The notes under the pieces: generated by a model
Seen by the model: the letters and a program-made list of their open reading frames with translations, nothing else
What the model was told of the DNA's origin: nothing
Databases searched by the model: none
Assembly (NCBI RefSeq): GCF_964036635.1
Contig: NZ_OZ038524.1
Location: 787,501-851,500, forward strand
Direction of reading: 5' to 3'
Source of the DNA: Tenacibaculum dicentrarchi
GTDB taxonomy: Bacteria; Bacteroidota; Bacteroidia; Flavobacteriales; Flavobacteriaceae
DNA length: 64,000 nt
In this document: in pieces, positions 19,139 to 27,503 of the stretch
Layout of the letters: every line of letters begins with the position of its first letter
Numbering within the stretch: the first letter of the stretch is position 1
Translations under genes and position numbers: made by a program

Positions 19139-20299
19139 ATGATAAAAATAAAAGTGTTTTTTATCTTGTTTTTAATAGCCTTAACCGCTTGTAATAAACA
19201 AGTAAATAATAAGGATAAAAGCAATAAAAATAATCAGCAAGAAGAAAATAAACAAGCCCAAAAGAAACCAGCTACTCCAAAAGTTGTTTTAATAACGTTA
19301 GATGGTGTTCGTTGGCAAGAATTATTTTCAGGAGCAGATTCTCTGTTAATTTCTAATGATAAATATGTAAAAGACACTGCAGTATTAGCATCGCATTTTT
19401 GGGCAAAAAAACCAAGTAAAAGAAGGGAAGTTTTGTTTCCTTTTATGTGGAGTTATATCGCTAAAAATGGTGTTATTTATGGAAACAGAAAGGAAGGTAA
19501 TAAAGTAAATTTAACCAATAACCGTTGGTTTTCATATCCTGGTTATAGTGAAATTTTATGTGGATTATCAGATGATAAAAGGATAAAAAGCAATGCTAAA
19601 ATTGATAATCCTAATAAAACAATTTTAGAATTAGTAAATAATTCAGAAGCCTATAAAAATAAGGTAGCTGCTTTTGCTAGTTGGGATGTTTTTCCGAGTA
19701 TTATTAATAGAACAAGAAGTAAATTACTAATAAATGCAGGTTTTGAATCTGCCGATAGAACAACAGGTATTTCAGCGGTAGAAAAACAAACACCAAGCCC
19801 TTGGCACAATGTGCGATTAGACGTTTTTACACATAATTACGCTCTTAATTATATGAAAGAAAAACATCCTGATTTGGTTTATATAGCCTACGGAGAAACC
19901 GATGATTTTGCCCACGATGGTAAGTACGATCAGTATTTAAACGCTATAAAAAGATCGGATACTTTTATTAAAGATTTGTGGAATTTTATCCAAAATGATA
20001 CTTATTACAAAAACAACACTACTTTTATTATAACCACAGATCACGGAAGGGGAACAGCGCCTTTAGAAACATGGAAACATCACGGAAATAACTTAAAAGA
20101 CCATGGAAAAACATATACTATAAAAGGATCAGATCAGGTTTGGATTGCTGCTTTTGGAAAAGGTGTTACTAAGCAAGGAGAGGTAAAAACATCAAGCCAA
20201 TTATATACAAATCAGATTGCTACGACGATTGAAAAAATTTTAAAAGTCGATGTTTTAATAGGTAAAGCAAGCAAAGAAAAGCTACCATTTATTGATTAA
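19139..20299 (+). CDS. Alkaline-phosphatase-superfamily phosphodiesterase, lipoprotein
   Basis: A 386-residue exported hydrolase. ATG at 19139 gives a lipoprotein signal with ALTAC lipobox; the frame opens 20 codons earlier but without a signal. Superfamily metal sites are seen in LITLDGVRWQELF, GYSEILCG (probable nucleophile Ser in the PGYSE segment), YGETDDFAHDG, and ITTDHGRG followed by a His in KDHG. This matches type I phosphodiesterase/nucleotide pyrophosphatase or phosphatase enzymes. It is 105 bases behind the SusD gene on the same strand, so the operon may take up a phosphorylated compound that this enzyme cleaves at the surface. Confidence 0.88.
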   Translation: MIKIKVFFILFLIALTACNKQVNNKDKSNKNNQQEENKQAQKKPATPKVVLITLDGVRWQELFSGADSLLISNDKYVKDTAVLASHFWAKKPSKRREVLFPFMWSYIAKNGVIYGNRKEGNKVNLTNNRWFSYPGYSEILCGLSDDKRIKSNAKIDNPNKTILELVNNSEAYKNKVAAFASWDVFPSIINRTRSKLLINAGFESADRTTGISAVEKQTPSPWHNVRLDVFTHNYALNYMKEKHPDLVYIAYGETDDFAHDGKYDQYLNAIKRSDTFIKDLWNFIQNDTYYKNNTTFIITTDHGRGTAPLETWKHHGNNLKDHGKTYTIKGSDQVWIAAFGKGVTKQGEVKTSSQLYTNQIATTIEKILKVDVLIGKASKEKLPFID

Positions 20300-20325
20300 A
20301 TTATTTTATACCCTGATACAAAAAT

Positions 20326-20357
20326 AAAAAGACTTCCTGGGAAAAGGAAGTCTTTTT
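20326..20357. terminator. Bidirectional terminator
   Basis: Two 13-base arms, AAAAAGACTTCCT and complement, around a six-base loop GGGAAA. It lies between the convergent phosphodiesterase and response-regulator genes and can serve both. Confidence 0.8.
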
Positions 20358-20399
20358 ATTGTGTGTTTTTTGATAAAAAATGATTGATAAACTAGTGTT

Positions 20400-21098
20400 T
20401 TATACTTTTTCTAACAATCGAAAACCTTCCCCATGAATATTGATGATTTCAACATTTTCATCACCTTTTAAATATTTTCGAAGTTTGGCTATATATACAT
20501 CCATACTTCTAGAAGTGAAATAATTATCATCTCTCCAAATTTTTGTTAAGGCTAATTCACGTGGCATTAAATCATTTTTATGCACTGCTAACATTCTTAA
20601 TAATTTACTTTCTTTTGGCGAAAGTTTTTGAGGCTCCGTGCCATTTAGTGAAAGGTGACGTAATTTTGAGTTAAATTCGAAGTTACCAATTTTAAATTCA
20701 AATTCATCAGAATCGCTCGATTTTTCGTTTTCTTTACGTTGTAAAATCGCTTTGATTTTGTGTAATAAAACTTCAGAATCAAAAGGTTTATTTAAATAAT
20801 CATCTGCACCAACCTGATATCCTCTTAAAACATCTTCTTTTAATGTTTTAGCAGTTAAAAATATAATAGGTACTTCTTTGTTTGTTGCTCGGATATCTTG
20901 GGCTAATGAAAATCCATCTTTACGAGGCATCATTACATCTAAAATACATAAATCATATTCACCATTCTTAAACATGATTAGTCCGTCAATACCATCTTTA
21001 GCAAGTGTAATGTTATAATCGTTTAAGGCTAAATAATCTTTAAGAACTGTTCCGAAATTAGGATCGTCTTCTACTAATAATATTTTTTTACTTCCCAT
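20400..21098 (-). CDS. OmpR-family response regulator
   Basis: A 232-residue two-component transcription factor. The receiver domain has the acidic pair ED/D at 10-12, the phosphorylation site Asp54 in CILDVMMP, the conserved Thr in FLTAKT, and Lys in NKPFD. A winged-helix DNA-binding domain follows (LSPKESKLLRML, then YIAKLRKYLKGD and GEGFRLLE). It starts ten bases after the kinase stop. The sequence is close to the RprY type of Bacteroidota. Targets are unknown. Confidence 0.95.
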   Translation of the reverse strand: MGSKKILLVEDDPNFGTVLKDYLALNDYNITLAKDGIDGLIMFKNGEYDLCILDVMMPRKDGFSLAQDIRATNKEVPIIFLTAKTLKEDVLRGYQVGADDYLNKPFDSEVLLHKIKAILQRKENEKSSDSDEFEFKIGNFEFNSKLRHLSLNGTEPQKLSPKESKLLRMLAVHKNDLMPRELALTKIWRDDNYFTSRSMDVYIAKLRKYLKGDENVEIINIHGEGFRLLEKV

Positions 21099-21108
21099 GT
21101 ATTTAATT

Positions 21109-22671
21109 TTATATTAATGGTAATTTCACTGTAAATAAGCTTCCTTTACCTTTTTCACTTTCAACGTAAACAGACCCTTGATGGCTGTCAATAATTTCTT
21201 TTACATAAGCCAATCCTAAACCGTGCCCTTTTACATTGTGTATATTTCCGTTGTGTTCTCTGTAAAATTTATCAAAAATATATTTTTGAGCATTTCGACT
21301 CATTCCAATTCCTTGGTCTTTTACTTTAAAAATAAAGTATTTATTGGTGTTTTCTGTATAAATATCAATTTTAGGAGCGCCTTCTGAATATTTTAAAGCA
21401 TTTTCTAAGATATTTACAATTATATTTGTTAGGTGAAATTGATTACCAAGAACCTCGGTAGATATTGCCTGATAATGTGGGGTTACTGTTCCTTTTTTAT
21501 CATCGACTAATAATTGAATATGCTCAATAGCCTCTTCAATAGTATCGTGCATATCGGTGGCATCTTTAGTAATTTCAATCTGATTTTTTTCTAACCTAGA
21601 AATTCGTAAAACATTTTCAACCTGTCCGTGCATTCGTTTATTTTCTTCACGAATCATTTTTACATAGCGTTTTATTTTTTCAGGTTCTGATATTATTTTT
21701 GGGTTTTTAATGGCATCTAAAGCTAAATTTATAGTTGCAATAGGTGTTTTAAACTCATGGGTCATATTATTGATAAAATCTGTTTTTATTGCTGATATTT
21801 TCTTTTGACGAATTAATTGATATAGTGATGTAGTAAAAGCAACAATAATGATAATTATAAATAATAAAGAAAGCCCTAAAATGTTAAATATTTCTGATAA
21901 TAATTTTTTGCGTTCATTAGGGAATTTTATATATAATTTATATTTACTAATGCCATTATCATCGGCTAATAAAGGATAATTTGCATCGTTTGGTTGTATA
22001 TTAAAATAACCCGATTTTAATTGTGTGGCTAATCCGTCTTCATATACCCCGTATTTAAATTTTTGGGTGATATTCATTTTAGCCAATTCTTCTTTGATAG
22101 TTAAATTCAGTTCTTTATTGCTAATTCGTTGATTTATAGGGAATATTTTTTTTCTTTCCTGCAACATATCTTCAATTAATTGTTTATTGAATTTAGGATA
22201 TGTTTTAAATTGTGAAACTCGACTTTCTTTAACAAAGGGTGTAAAATCATTATTTGATTTCATTATTTGCGAAAAATAAAAATCTTGTTTCCCTGAATAC
22301 CGTTTAATAACAATAGAATCATTATCAATAAAATCAGCAGGCATTTTAATGCTTTCTCCTAAAACAGTTGTTCCGAAGGTGAATTTTCTTTTATTAGTAG
22401 TGTCTATTTGTTGAAATAAATAGGTAGTTATTTTTGCTTTAGAAACAAATTTTTTATCTTTAAGAAATTCTTGATTGTTTTGGAAAAAATCAGCGTACTC
22501 TCTTTCTTTAATCCTTTCAGAAGTTCTAGCTAATGCAATTTTGATGTTGTTGTCAAATTGTTGTTGCTTGTTTTTTACAGCGTCTTTAATCCAATACACT
22601 TGAACTGAGATAATTCCAATTAAGGAAATACTCATTAAAACAACAATAAGAATAAATATTTTTTTACCCAT
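21109..22671 (-). CDS. Membrane sensor histidine kinase
   Basis: A 520-residue kinase paired with the regulator downstream. Membrane helices at about 4-26 and 262-285 enclose a periplasmic sensor domain of about 235 residues with no recognised fold. The phosphoacceptor His305 is in NNMTHEFKTPIA. The ATPase domain shows the N box NIIVNILENALKYS, KDQGIGM and GHGLGLAYV. ATG at 22671 places MGKKIF before the first helix; an earlier start at 22704 adds eleven hydrophobic residues. The layout resembles RprX. The signal sensed cannot be inferred. Confidence 0.94.
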   Translation of the reverse strand: MGKKIFILIVVLMSISLIGIISVQVYWIKDAVKNKQQQFDNNIKIALARTSERIKEREYADFFQNNQEFLKDKKFVSKAKITTYLFQQIDTTNKRKFTFGTTVLGESIKMPADFIDNDSIVIKRYSGKQDFYFSQIMKSNNDFTPFVKESRVSQFKTYPKFNKQLIEDMLQERKKIFPINQRISNKELNLTIKEELAKMNITQKFKYGVYEDGLATQLKSGYFNIQPNDANYPLLADDNGISKYKLYIKFPNERKKLLSEIFNILGLSLLFIIIIIVAFTTSLYQLIRQKKISAIKTDFINNMTHEFKTPIATINLALDAIKNPKIISEPEKIKRYVKMIREENKRMHGQVENVLRISRLEKNQIEITKDATDMHDTIEEAIEHIQLLVDDKKGTVTPHYQAISTEVLGNQFHLTNIIVNILENALKYSEGAPKIDIYTENTNKYFIFKVKDQGIGMSRNAQKYIFDKFYREHNGNIHNVKGHGLGLAYVKEIIDSHQGSVYVESEKGKGSLFTVKLPLI

Positions 22672-22776
22672 TATCCAAAAATAAATTAATAAAATGAACA
22701 GCACATTGCTTTTAACGTATATTAACTAAGTTTTTATTAAATTAAGAAAAAATTAACAAAAAAGTATTGTAAAACG

Positions 22777-23370
22777 TTAATTTATCACTTTTTTAGTTAA
22801 AATAGCATGAATTATATCAACCTGATACTGTGTGTTTTTACGAGTAATATTTTCAATAATATAATGAGATTGCAGTGTTTTTTTTATTTGACTCCATTGA
22901 TTATTAATACGGTTTTTAATAGCATCAGTTGTAGTGTTATCTCTTTTTAAAACACGTTCAATCCTGATGTTTTCAGGAGCTGTTACGGTAATTATTTTAT
23001 CACAAAAAATATTACTACCGTTTTCAAAAAGAATGGCATTTTCATATAAAATATAGTTTTTATCGGCATTTTTACGGATAAAAACTTGAAAATGATTGTT
23101 TACCACAGGATGTACAATAGAGTTTAAAGTAGCTAATTTATCTTTATCATTAAAAACAATATCGGCTAAAAAAGGCTTGTTTAATAGCTTGTTTTTGTAA
23201 ACATTTTCACCAAATTCAGCGATTAATTTGGTTTTAATTTCATCTGAAGAATTCATTAATTTTTTAGCTTCATTATCTGCAATATAAATAGCGCTATTTT
23301 TATATTCAGCAAACATTTTTACTACTGTAGATTTTCCGCTACCAATGCCACCTGTTAAACCTATAACCAT
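22777..23370 (-). CDS. coaE: Dephospho-CoA kinase CoaE
   Basis: A 197-residue P-loop kinase that phosphorylates dephospho-CoA, the last step of coenzyme A synthesis. It begins MVIGLTGGIGSGKSTVVKMF with the Walker A loop, has ADNEAK near residue 33, and the family segment LNSIVHPVV near 78. It overlaps the YbbR-like gene by one base, so translation is probably coupled. A run of minus-strand housekeeping genes lies upstream. Confidence 0.97.
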   Translation of the reverse strand: MVIGLTGGIGSGKSTVVKMFAEYKNSAIYIADNEAKKLMNSSDEIKTKLIAEFGENVYKNKLLNKPFLADIVFNDKDKLATLNSIVHPVVNNHFQVFIRKNADKNYILYENAILFENGSNIFCDKIITVTAPENIRIERVLKRDNTTTDAIKNRINNQWSQIKKTLQSHYIIENITRKNTQYQVDIIHAILTKKVIN

Positions 23371-24305
23371 TATTTTTTTGTTTTTTTATGTATTAAAAAA
23401 TCTATTTTTTTAGGAACTATTCGCTGTATTGTAATAGAATCAGGAAACTGTATTAATTTAGGCGTTAAATAAGACGTTTCGTTACTTGTTATCTGCTTAT
23501 AATCACAGGATACTTTAAACAGATTAGCATTTATTTTATTAAAATTTTTTAAACCTACCTTGTAAATTACCTTTACTTTTTTAGGGAATATATTGATGTT
23601 TTTTGGGGCGTTTTTAATGGTGATAGGAACTTCTATATCTCCCTCTGTAAATTTATCGACAATGATACTTATTTTAGCAAAACTAACCTCCTTTTTCACT
23701 TGTTTTGGAGTTTCAATAGTACTTTTAAGAGTAGTACTTTCAGAAATATTTTTTAATGTTTCTTTTGATAAATTTAAAAAGTTAATTTTATCGATTAAAG
23801 AAGTTTCTCCTGAAATTAACACATGGCTAGGTGTTATTTTTATAGGGCTAGCTAAATCATATCCTAGTTGAAAATTGAGTTCTAAGTTTGTTTTTAAGGG
23901 TACTTTTTTTGAAGCTAAATTCCCCATTTCTAAAGGAATACTATCTCTTTGAAATTTAATTAATTCAATTCCTGAATTTAGCTGCCGTTGTACTTCTGAG
24001 TAGCTGTTTTTAGTTAAAAAATAATAGTTATTATTTTTTTTCTTATGAGCTTTTTCTAAATCTAGTTTTACAGTAGAATTTGTAAAATTTTGAGAAATTA
24101 ATTTAAACCCACTTCCTTTTACTATAAGCGATATTTTTTTGATTGGTGTATTAATAATTGTTTTTTGTATAGTAATATTGCTATAAGTTACCGCTATTTC
24201 TATTTCGGTAGTATATTTTTTTGATAAATTTATGAGCAACCAAAAAAGAACGGAAGCTGATAAAAATCCAAAAAAGGTTTTAGGTATGTTAAAGTTTTTT
24301 TTCAA
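23370..24305 (-). CDS. YbbR-domain membrane protein (CdaR-like)
   Basis: A 311-residue protein with one N-terminal membrane helix (FFGFLSASVLFWLLINLS near residues 11-28) and two or more YbbR-like beta domains outside the membrane. In Firmicutes YbbR proteins (CdaR) regulate the c-di-AMP cyclase; in Bacteroidota the gene is regularly next to coaE, as here, but its role is not established. The stop overlaps the coaE start. A bidirectional terminator separates it from yajC. Confidence 0.85.
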   Translation of the reverse strand: MKKNFNIPKTFFGFLSASVLFWLLINLSKKYTTEIEIAVTYSNITIQKTIINTPIKKISLIVKGSGFKLISQNFTNSTVKLDLEKAHKKKNNNYYFLTKNSYSEVQRQLNSGIELIKFQRDSIPLEMGNLASKKVPLKTNLELNFQLGYDLASPIKITPSHVLISGETSLIDKINFLNLSKETLKNISESTTLKSTIETPKQVKKEVSFAKISIIVDKFTEGDIEVPITIKNAPKNINIFPKKVKVIYKVGLKNFNKINANLFKVSCDYKQITSNETSYLTPKLIQFPDSITIQRIVPKKIDFLIHKKTKK

Positions 24306-24340
24306 AGTTTAGAATATACTGCAATCTACATAAAAAACAA

Positions 24341-24368
24341 AAAAAGAGCGCTAATTAGCGCTCTTTTT
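24341..24368. terminator. Perfect palindromic terminator before YbbR
   Basis: A perfect 14-base inverted repeat, AAAAAGAGCGCTAA joined directly to its complement. It lies between yajC (stop at 24388) and the YbbR-like start, and ends the yajC transcript. Confidence 0.85.
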
Positions 24369-24387
24369 TATAAAAAAGTAGCTGTTG

Positions 24388-24705
24388 TTATTTTTTAACG
24401 GCTGTGTATTTCTTGCTTAATTCCATTGAAATAGCAGAGCGTTCAAATTTAATTTTACCAGCACCTGTTTCAATAGTAACAGTATTGTCGGTATCGTTAA
24501 TTTCAACAATTTTACCATGAATACCACTAGAGGTAATTACTTTAATTCCTTTGACAACAGTAGCTTGAAATTTTTTTTCATCTTTTTGACGTTTCATCTG
24601 TGGACGAATAATTAAAAAATAAAAAACACCTATCATTGCTAAAAAAGGAAGCATATTCATAATACTTTCTTGGGTACTTGCTTGTAAAAAAATAGTTATA
24701 AACAT
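24388..24705 (-). CDS. yajC: Preprotein translocase subunit YajC
   Basis: A 105-residue single-span membrane protein that joins SecDF and assists the Sec translocon. The helix is near residues 17-35, followed by the conserved IRPQMKRQKDEKKFQ and VVKGIKVITSSGIHGKI. It overlaps the DUF1573 gene by one base, so translation is coupled. This yajC-DUF1573-nusB order is frequent in Bacteroidota. Confidence 0.96.
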   Translation of the reverse strand: MFITIFLQASTQESIMNMLPFLAMIGVFYFLIIRPQMKRQKDEKKFQATVVKGIKVITSSGIHGKIVEINDTDNTVTIETGAGKIKFERSAISMELSKKYTAVKK

Positions 24706-25172
24706 TATACTGTTTTCTTTTTAGGAGTTACCATACCAGTAATCTTAATAACTTCTTTACCTTTTACGGTATTGGTTGTTAATGTAATAGATTTAGATTG
24801 CTTATTTGGTTTCCCACTAGTATTAAAACTTACTTGAATTTCTCCAGTTTCTCCAGGTGCAATAGCGCCTTTAGGCCATACAGGCACTGTACATCCACAA
24901 CTTGCTTGTGCATTTGTAATTACCAAGTCGGTTTTACCGCTGTTTGTTACCGTAAAGGTAGTTTTAACAACTTCACCTTCGTTTACAGTTCCAAAATTAT
25001 GCTCTTCTTTATCAAAAGAAATAGAAGCTGTTCCTTTACTAATAGAAACATCTCTTTTTTCAGCGTTTTCTACATTCTCTTTTTTTACTTTAGATGAGGC
25101 ATCGCTTTTTCCACAAGAAATAAAAAATCCTGTTGATAGAATAACTGCAATTGCTACTGCTATTTTCTTCAT
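24705..25172 (-). CDS. DUF1573 lipoprotein
   Basis: A 155-residue lipoprotein. ATG at 25172 gives a signal MKKIAVAIAVILSTGFFISC with the lipid Cys at residue 20; an open stretch of 20 codons upstream lacks signal character. The DUF1573 domain follows: HNFGTVNEGEVVKTTFTVTN, then the conserved NAQASCGCTVPVWPK and the immunoglobulin-like repeat. The CGC motif is standard for the family. Function is unknown. It is in an operon with nusB upstream and yajC downstream. Confidence 0.93.
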   Translation of the reverse strand: MKKIAVAIAVILSTGFFISCGKSDASSKVKKENVENAEKRDVSISKGTASISFDKEEHNFGTVNEGEVVKTTFTVTNSGKTDLVITNAQASCGCTVPVWPKGAIAPGETGEIQVSFNTSGKPNKQSKSITLTTNTVKGKEVIKITGMVTPKKKTV

Positions 25173-25212
25173 GTTAAATATTTTAATTTGTTTTTGTAAA
25201 AATAATAATTTT

Positions 25213-26151
25213 TTATAATAAACCTCTACCAATTTTAACCATCTTATTAGATGCTAAATAATCTTTTGACAATTTATCTAAAACACCATTAATAAAATAG
25301 CTACTTTTATTAGTTGAATAATCTTTTGCTACCTCAATATATTCATTAATACTTACGCTACTAGGAATTGATGGGAAATGTAAAAATTCAGTAATCGACA
25401 TTTTGATAATAATCATGTCAATATCGGCGATTCTATCAGCTTCCCAGTTAGGTGTTTTTTCAATAATATCGTCTTCGTAGGTATGTTGATTTAATACTGT
25501 TTTTTGAAATAATTTAGATACAAATTGCTTGTCTTCACTATCTTTATAAAGGTTTCCAAGGATAAAAGGATTCTGAGCTTTTTGTTTGTTTAATGATTTA
25601 ACAACCCAAGTGTTTATAAAAGGAATATCATCAACCCAAGAAATCATTTTATCTTCAAAATAATCGGCTAATTTTTCGTTAGGCGCTATAATTTCTTTGA
25701 AAAAAGCAACTACAAAAGCACTATCAATATGATATGAATCATTAGGATTGTTTATGTAGTTTTCATATAGCTCACTGTTTAATAATTCATCTAAAATAAT
25801 TCGTACATATTCACTATCAAGTTCCCAATAGTTAAGCTCATGAAGTTCAACATAAGCACTTAAGCTTGTGCTTTCATTTAATTTATTGATTACTCGATTG
25901 TCAATAAATTTAGTGTTAGGATTTAATTCTTCTTTAGTAGCAAGTATTTTCTTTTTAGAAAGGGCTATTCTCTTATTTGCTAATTTTTGAACTTGAATTA
26001 ATAATTGAAGGTTTAGAACATATAAGTCATACATTTTATCAATGCTGTCTTTTAAGAACTTTTCTTCTTTTAGGATGTCATCACTGTGCGATTGTTGCAT
26101 TGCGTAAACCGACTGCATTACTTTAACTCGAATATGTCTTCTGTTAATCAT
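25213..26151 (-). CDS. nusB: Transcription antitermination factor NusB
   Basis: A 312-residue protein, about twice the usual 140-residue NusB. The start INRRHIRVKVMQSVYAM is the NusB N-terminal helix, and the C-terminal part, from TPNWEADRIADIDMIIIKMS to SINEYIEVAKDYS and FINGVLDKL, is the conserved core. The inserted middle of about 150 residues is typical of Bacteroidota NusB. It binds boxA RNA with NusE (S10) in rRNA antitermination. It leads the nusB-DUF1573-yajC unit. Confidence 0.95.
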   Translation of the reverse strand: MINRRHIRVKVMQSVYAMQQSHSDDILKEEKFLKDSIDKMYDLYVLNLQLLIQVQKLANKRIALSKKKILATKEELNPNTKFIDNRVINKLNESTSLSAYVELHELNYWELDSEYVRIILDELLNSELYENYINNPNDSYHIDSAFVVAFFKEIIAPNEKLADYFEDKMISWVDDIPFINTWVVKSLNKQKAQNPFILGNLYKDSEDKQFVSKLFQKTVLNQHTYEDDIIEKTPNWEADRIADIDMIIIKMSITEFLHFPSIPSSVSINEYIEVAKDYSTNKSSYFINGVLDKLSKDYLASNKMVKIGRGLL

Positions 26152-26171
26152 TTGAAAGAACTTTTAAAACT

Positions 26172-26211
26172 TTAAAAAAAAAAGAGCGATAGAAAGTATT
26201 TCTAACGCTCT
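26172..26211 (-). terminator. Terminator of the leucine dehydrogenase gene
   Basis: Arms AGAGCGATAGAAA and TTTCTAACGCTCT (one mismatch) with a three-base loop. On the minus strand the stem is followed by a run of ten or more T residues (26172-26182). It lies 29 bases after the dehydrogenase stop. Confidence 0.8.
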
Positions 26212-26239
26212 GCAAAAGTAAAACTTTTTTATTTTTTAG

Positions 26240-27340
26240 CTAGCTATTTTGTTCTTTTTTACGAGCATCAATTCTAGCTTGTGCAATATTAAAAGCCGCT
26301 TGGTGTGTTGTAATGTTTTCTTTATCTGCTAAGTTAAAAATATCTAATGTTGTATTGTAAATATTTTCAGTTCTTTTAAGGCTTTCCGCTTTGTCGTAAC
26401 CTGCAACTTCAGCATATACGTTAATAATTCCACCAGCATTAATTAAAAAATCAGGAGCATATGCAATTCCTTTTTCTCTTAATAATTGTCCGTGCTTTAA
26501 CTCATTTGCTAATTGATTATTAGCAGCTCCAGCAACAACTTTAGCATTTAATTGAGCAATACTTTTGTCATTTAAGGTAGCACCTAATGCACATGGCGCA
26601 TAAATATCGATATCTAAGCCGTAAATGTCATTTCCTAAAACAACATTAGCTCCGTATTTTTTACTTAATTCCTCTAAACGAGCTTCGTTAATATCGTTTA
26701 AAATTACTTGTGCACCTTCATCGGTAATATGCTTAACTAGAGTTTCACCAACATGCCCAACTCCTTGAACTAATACTTTTTTACCAGCTAAGTTATCTGA
26801 GCCAAAACGATATTTAGAAGCAGCTTTCATACCCATATAAACTCCATAAGCAGTTACAGGTGATGGATTTCCTGACCCACCAATTGCTTCAGATACACCT
26901 GTTACATGTGGAGTTACTTCACGAATAATATCCATATCACGAGTTTCCATACCAATATCTTCTGCGGTAAGGTATTTTCCACTTAATGAATTTACATATT
27001 CTCCAAACTTACGCATTAAAGCATCGTTTTTTTGAGTTTTAGCATCACCTATAATAACAGCTTTACCACCACCAAGATTTAATCCTGTAATTGCTGATTT
27101 ATAAGTCATTCCACGTGATAAACGTAATACATCATTAAGAGCTTCCCATTCACTATTATATTGCCACATTCTAGTACCTCCTAAGGCAGGACCTAATGTT
27201 GTATTATGAATACCAATTATTGCTTTTAAACCTGTATCTTCGTCATTACAAAAAACGATTTGTTCGTGATTGTCAAAAGATAATTGACCAAATACTGGGT
27301 CATTCTTAAGGTCTTTAATATCAACGATTTCTGATTTCAT
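26240..27340 (-). CDS. Leu/Phe/Val dehydrogenase family protein
   Basis: A 366-residue NAD-dependent amino-acid dehydrogenase that deaminates branched-chain amino acids to keto acids, or runs in reverse. The glycine-rich substrate region ALGGTRMW and the catalytic-lysine segments MTYKSAITGLNLGGGKAVI are clear. The Rossmann motif is VLVQGVGHVGETLV. The C-terminal PDFLINAGGIINV segment is a family hallmark. Length agrees with Bacillus-type leucine dehydrogenases. Exact amino-acid preference cannot be judged. It has its own terminator. Confidence 0.94.
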   Translation of the reverse strand: MKSEIVDIKDLKNDPVFGQLSFDNHEQIVFCNDEDTGLKAIIGIHNTTLGPALGGTRMWQYNSEWEALNDVLRLSRGMTYKSAITGLNLGGGKAVIIGDAKTQKNDALMRKFGEYVNSLSGKYLTAEDIGMETRDMDIIREVTPHVTGVSEAIGGSGNPSPVTAYGVYMGMKAASKYRFGSDNLAGKKVLVQGVGHVGETLVKHITDEGAQVILNDINEARLEELSKKYGANVVLGNDIYGLDIDIYAPCALGATLNDKSIAQLNAKVVAGAANNQLANELKHGQLLREKGIAYAPDFLINAGGIINVYAEVAGYDKAESLKRTENIYNTTLDIFNLADKENITTHQAAFNIAQARIDARKKEQNS

Positions 27341-27503
27341 TTGTTTTGGTTTTAATTTAGAGATTGATTTAGTAATCTAAAAAAATTTGAAGACAAAAAT
27401 AAGAAATCGTTAAAACATAAGCAAAAAAAGAAGTCTTAATTACAGTATCTTTAACAGTGTCACTTTGTCGAGTTGTTTTTTTAACTTAAAAACATTTTTT
27501 ATC

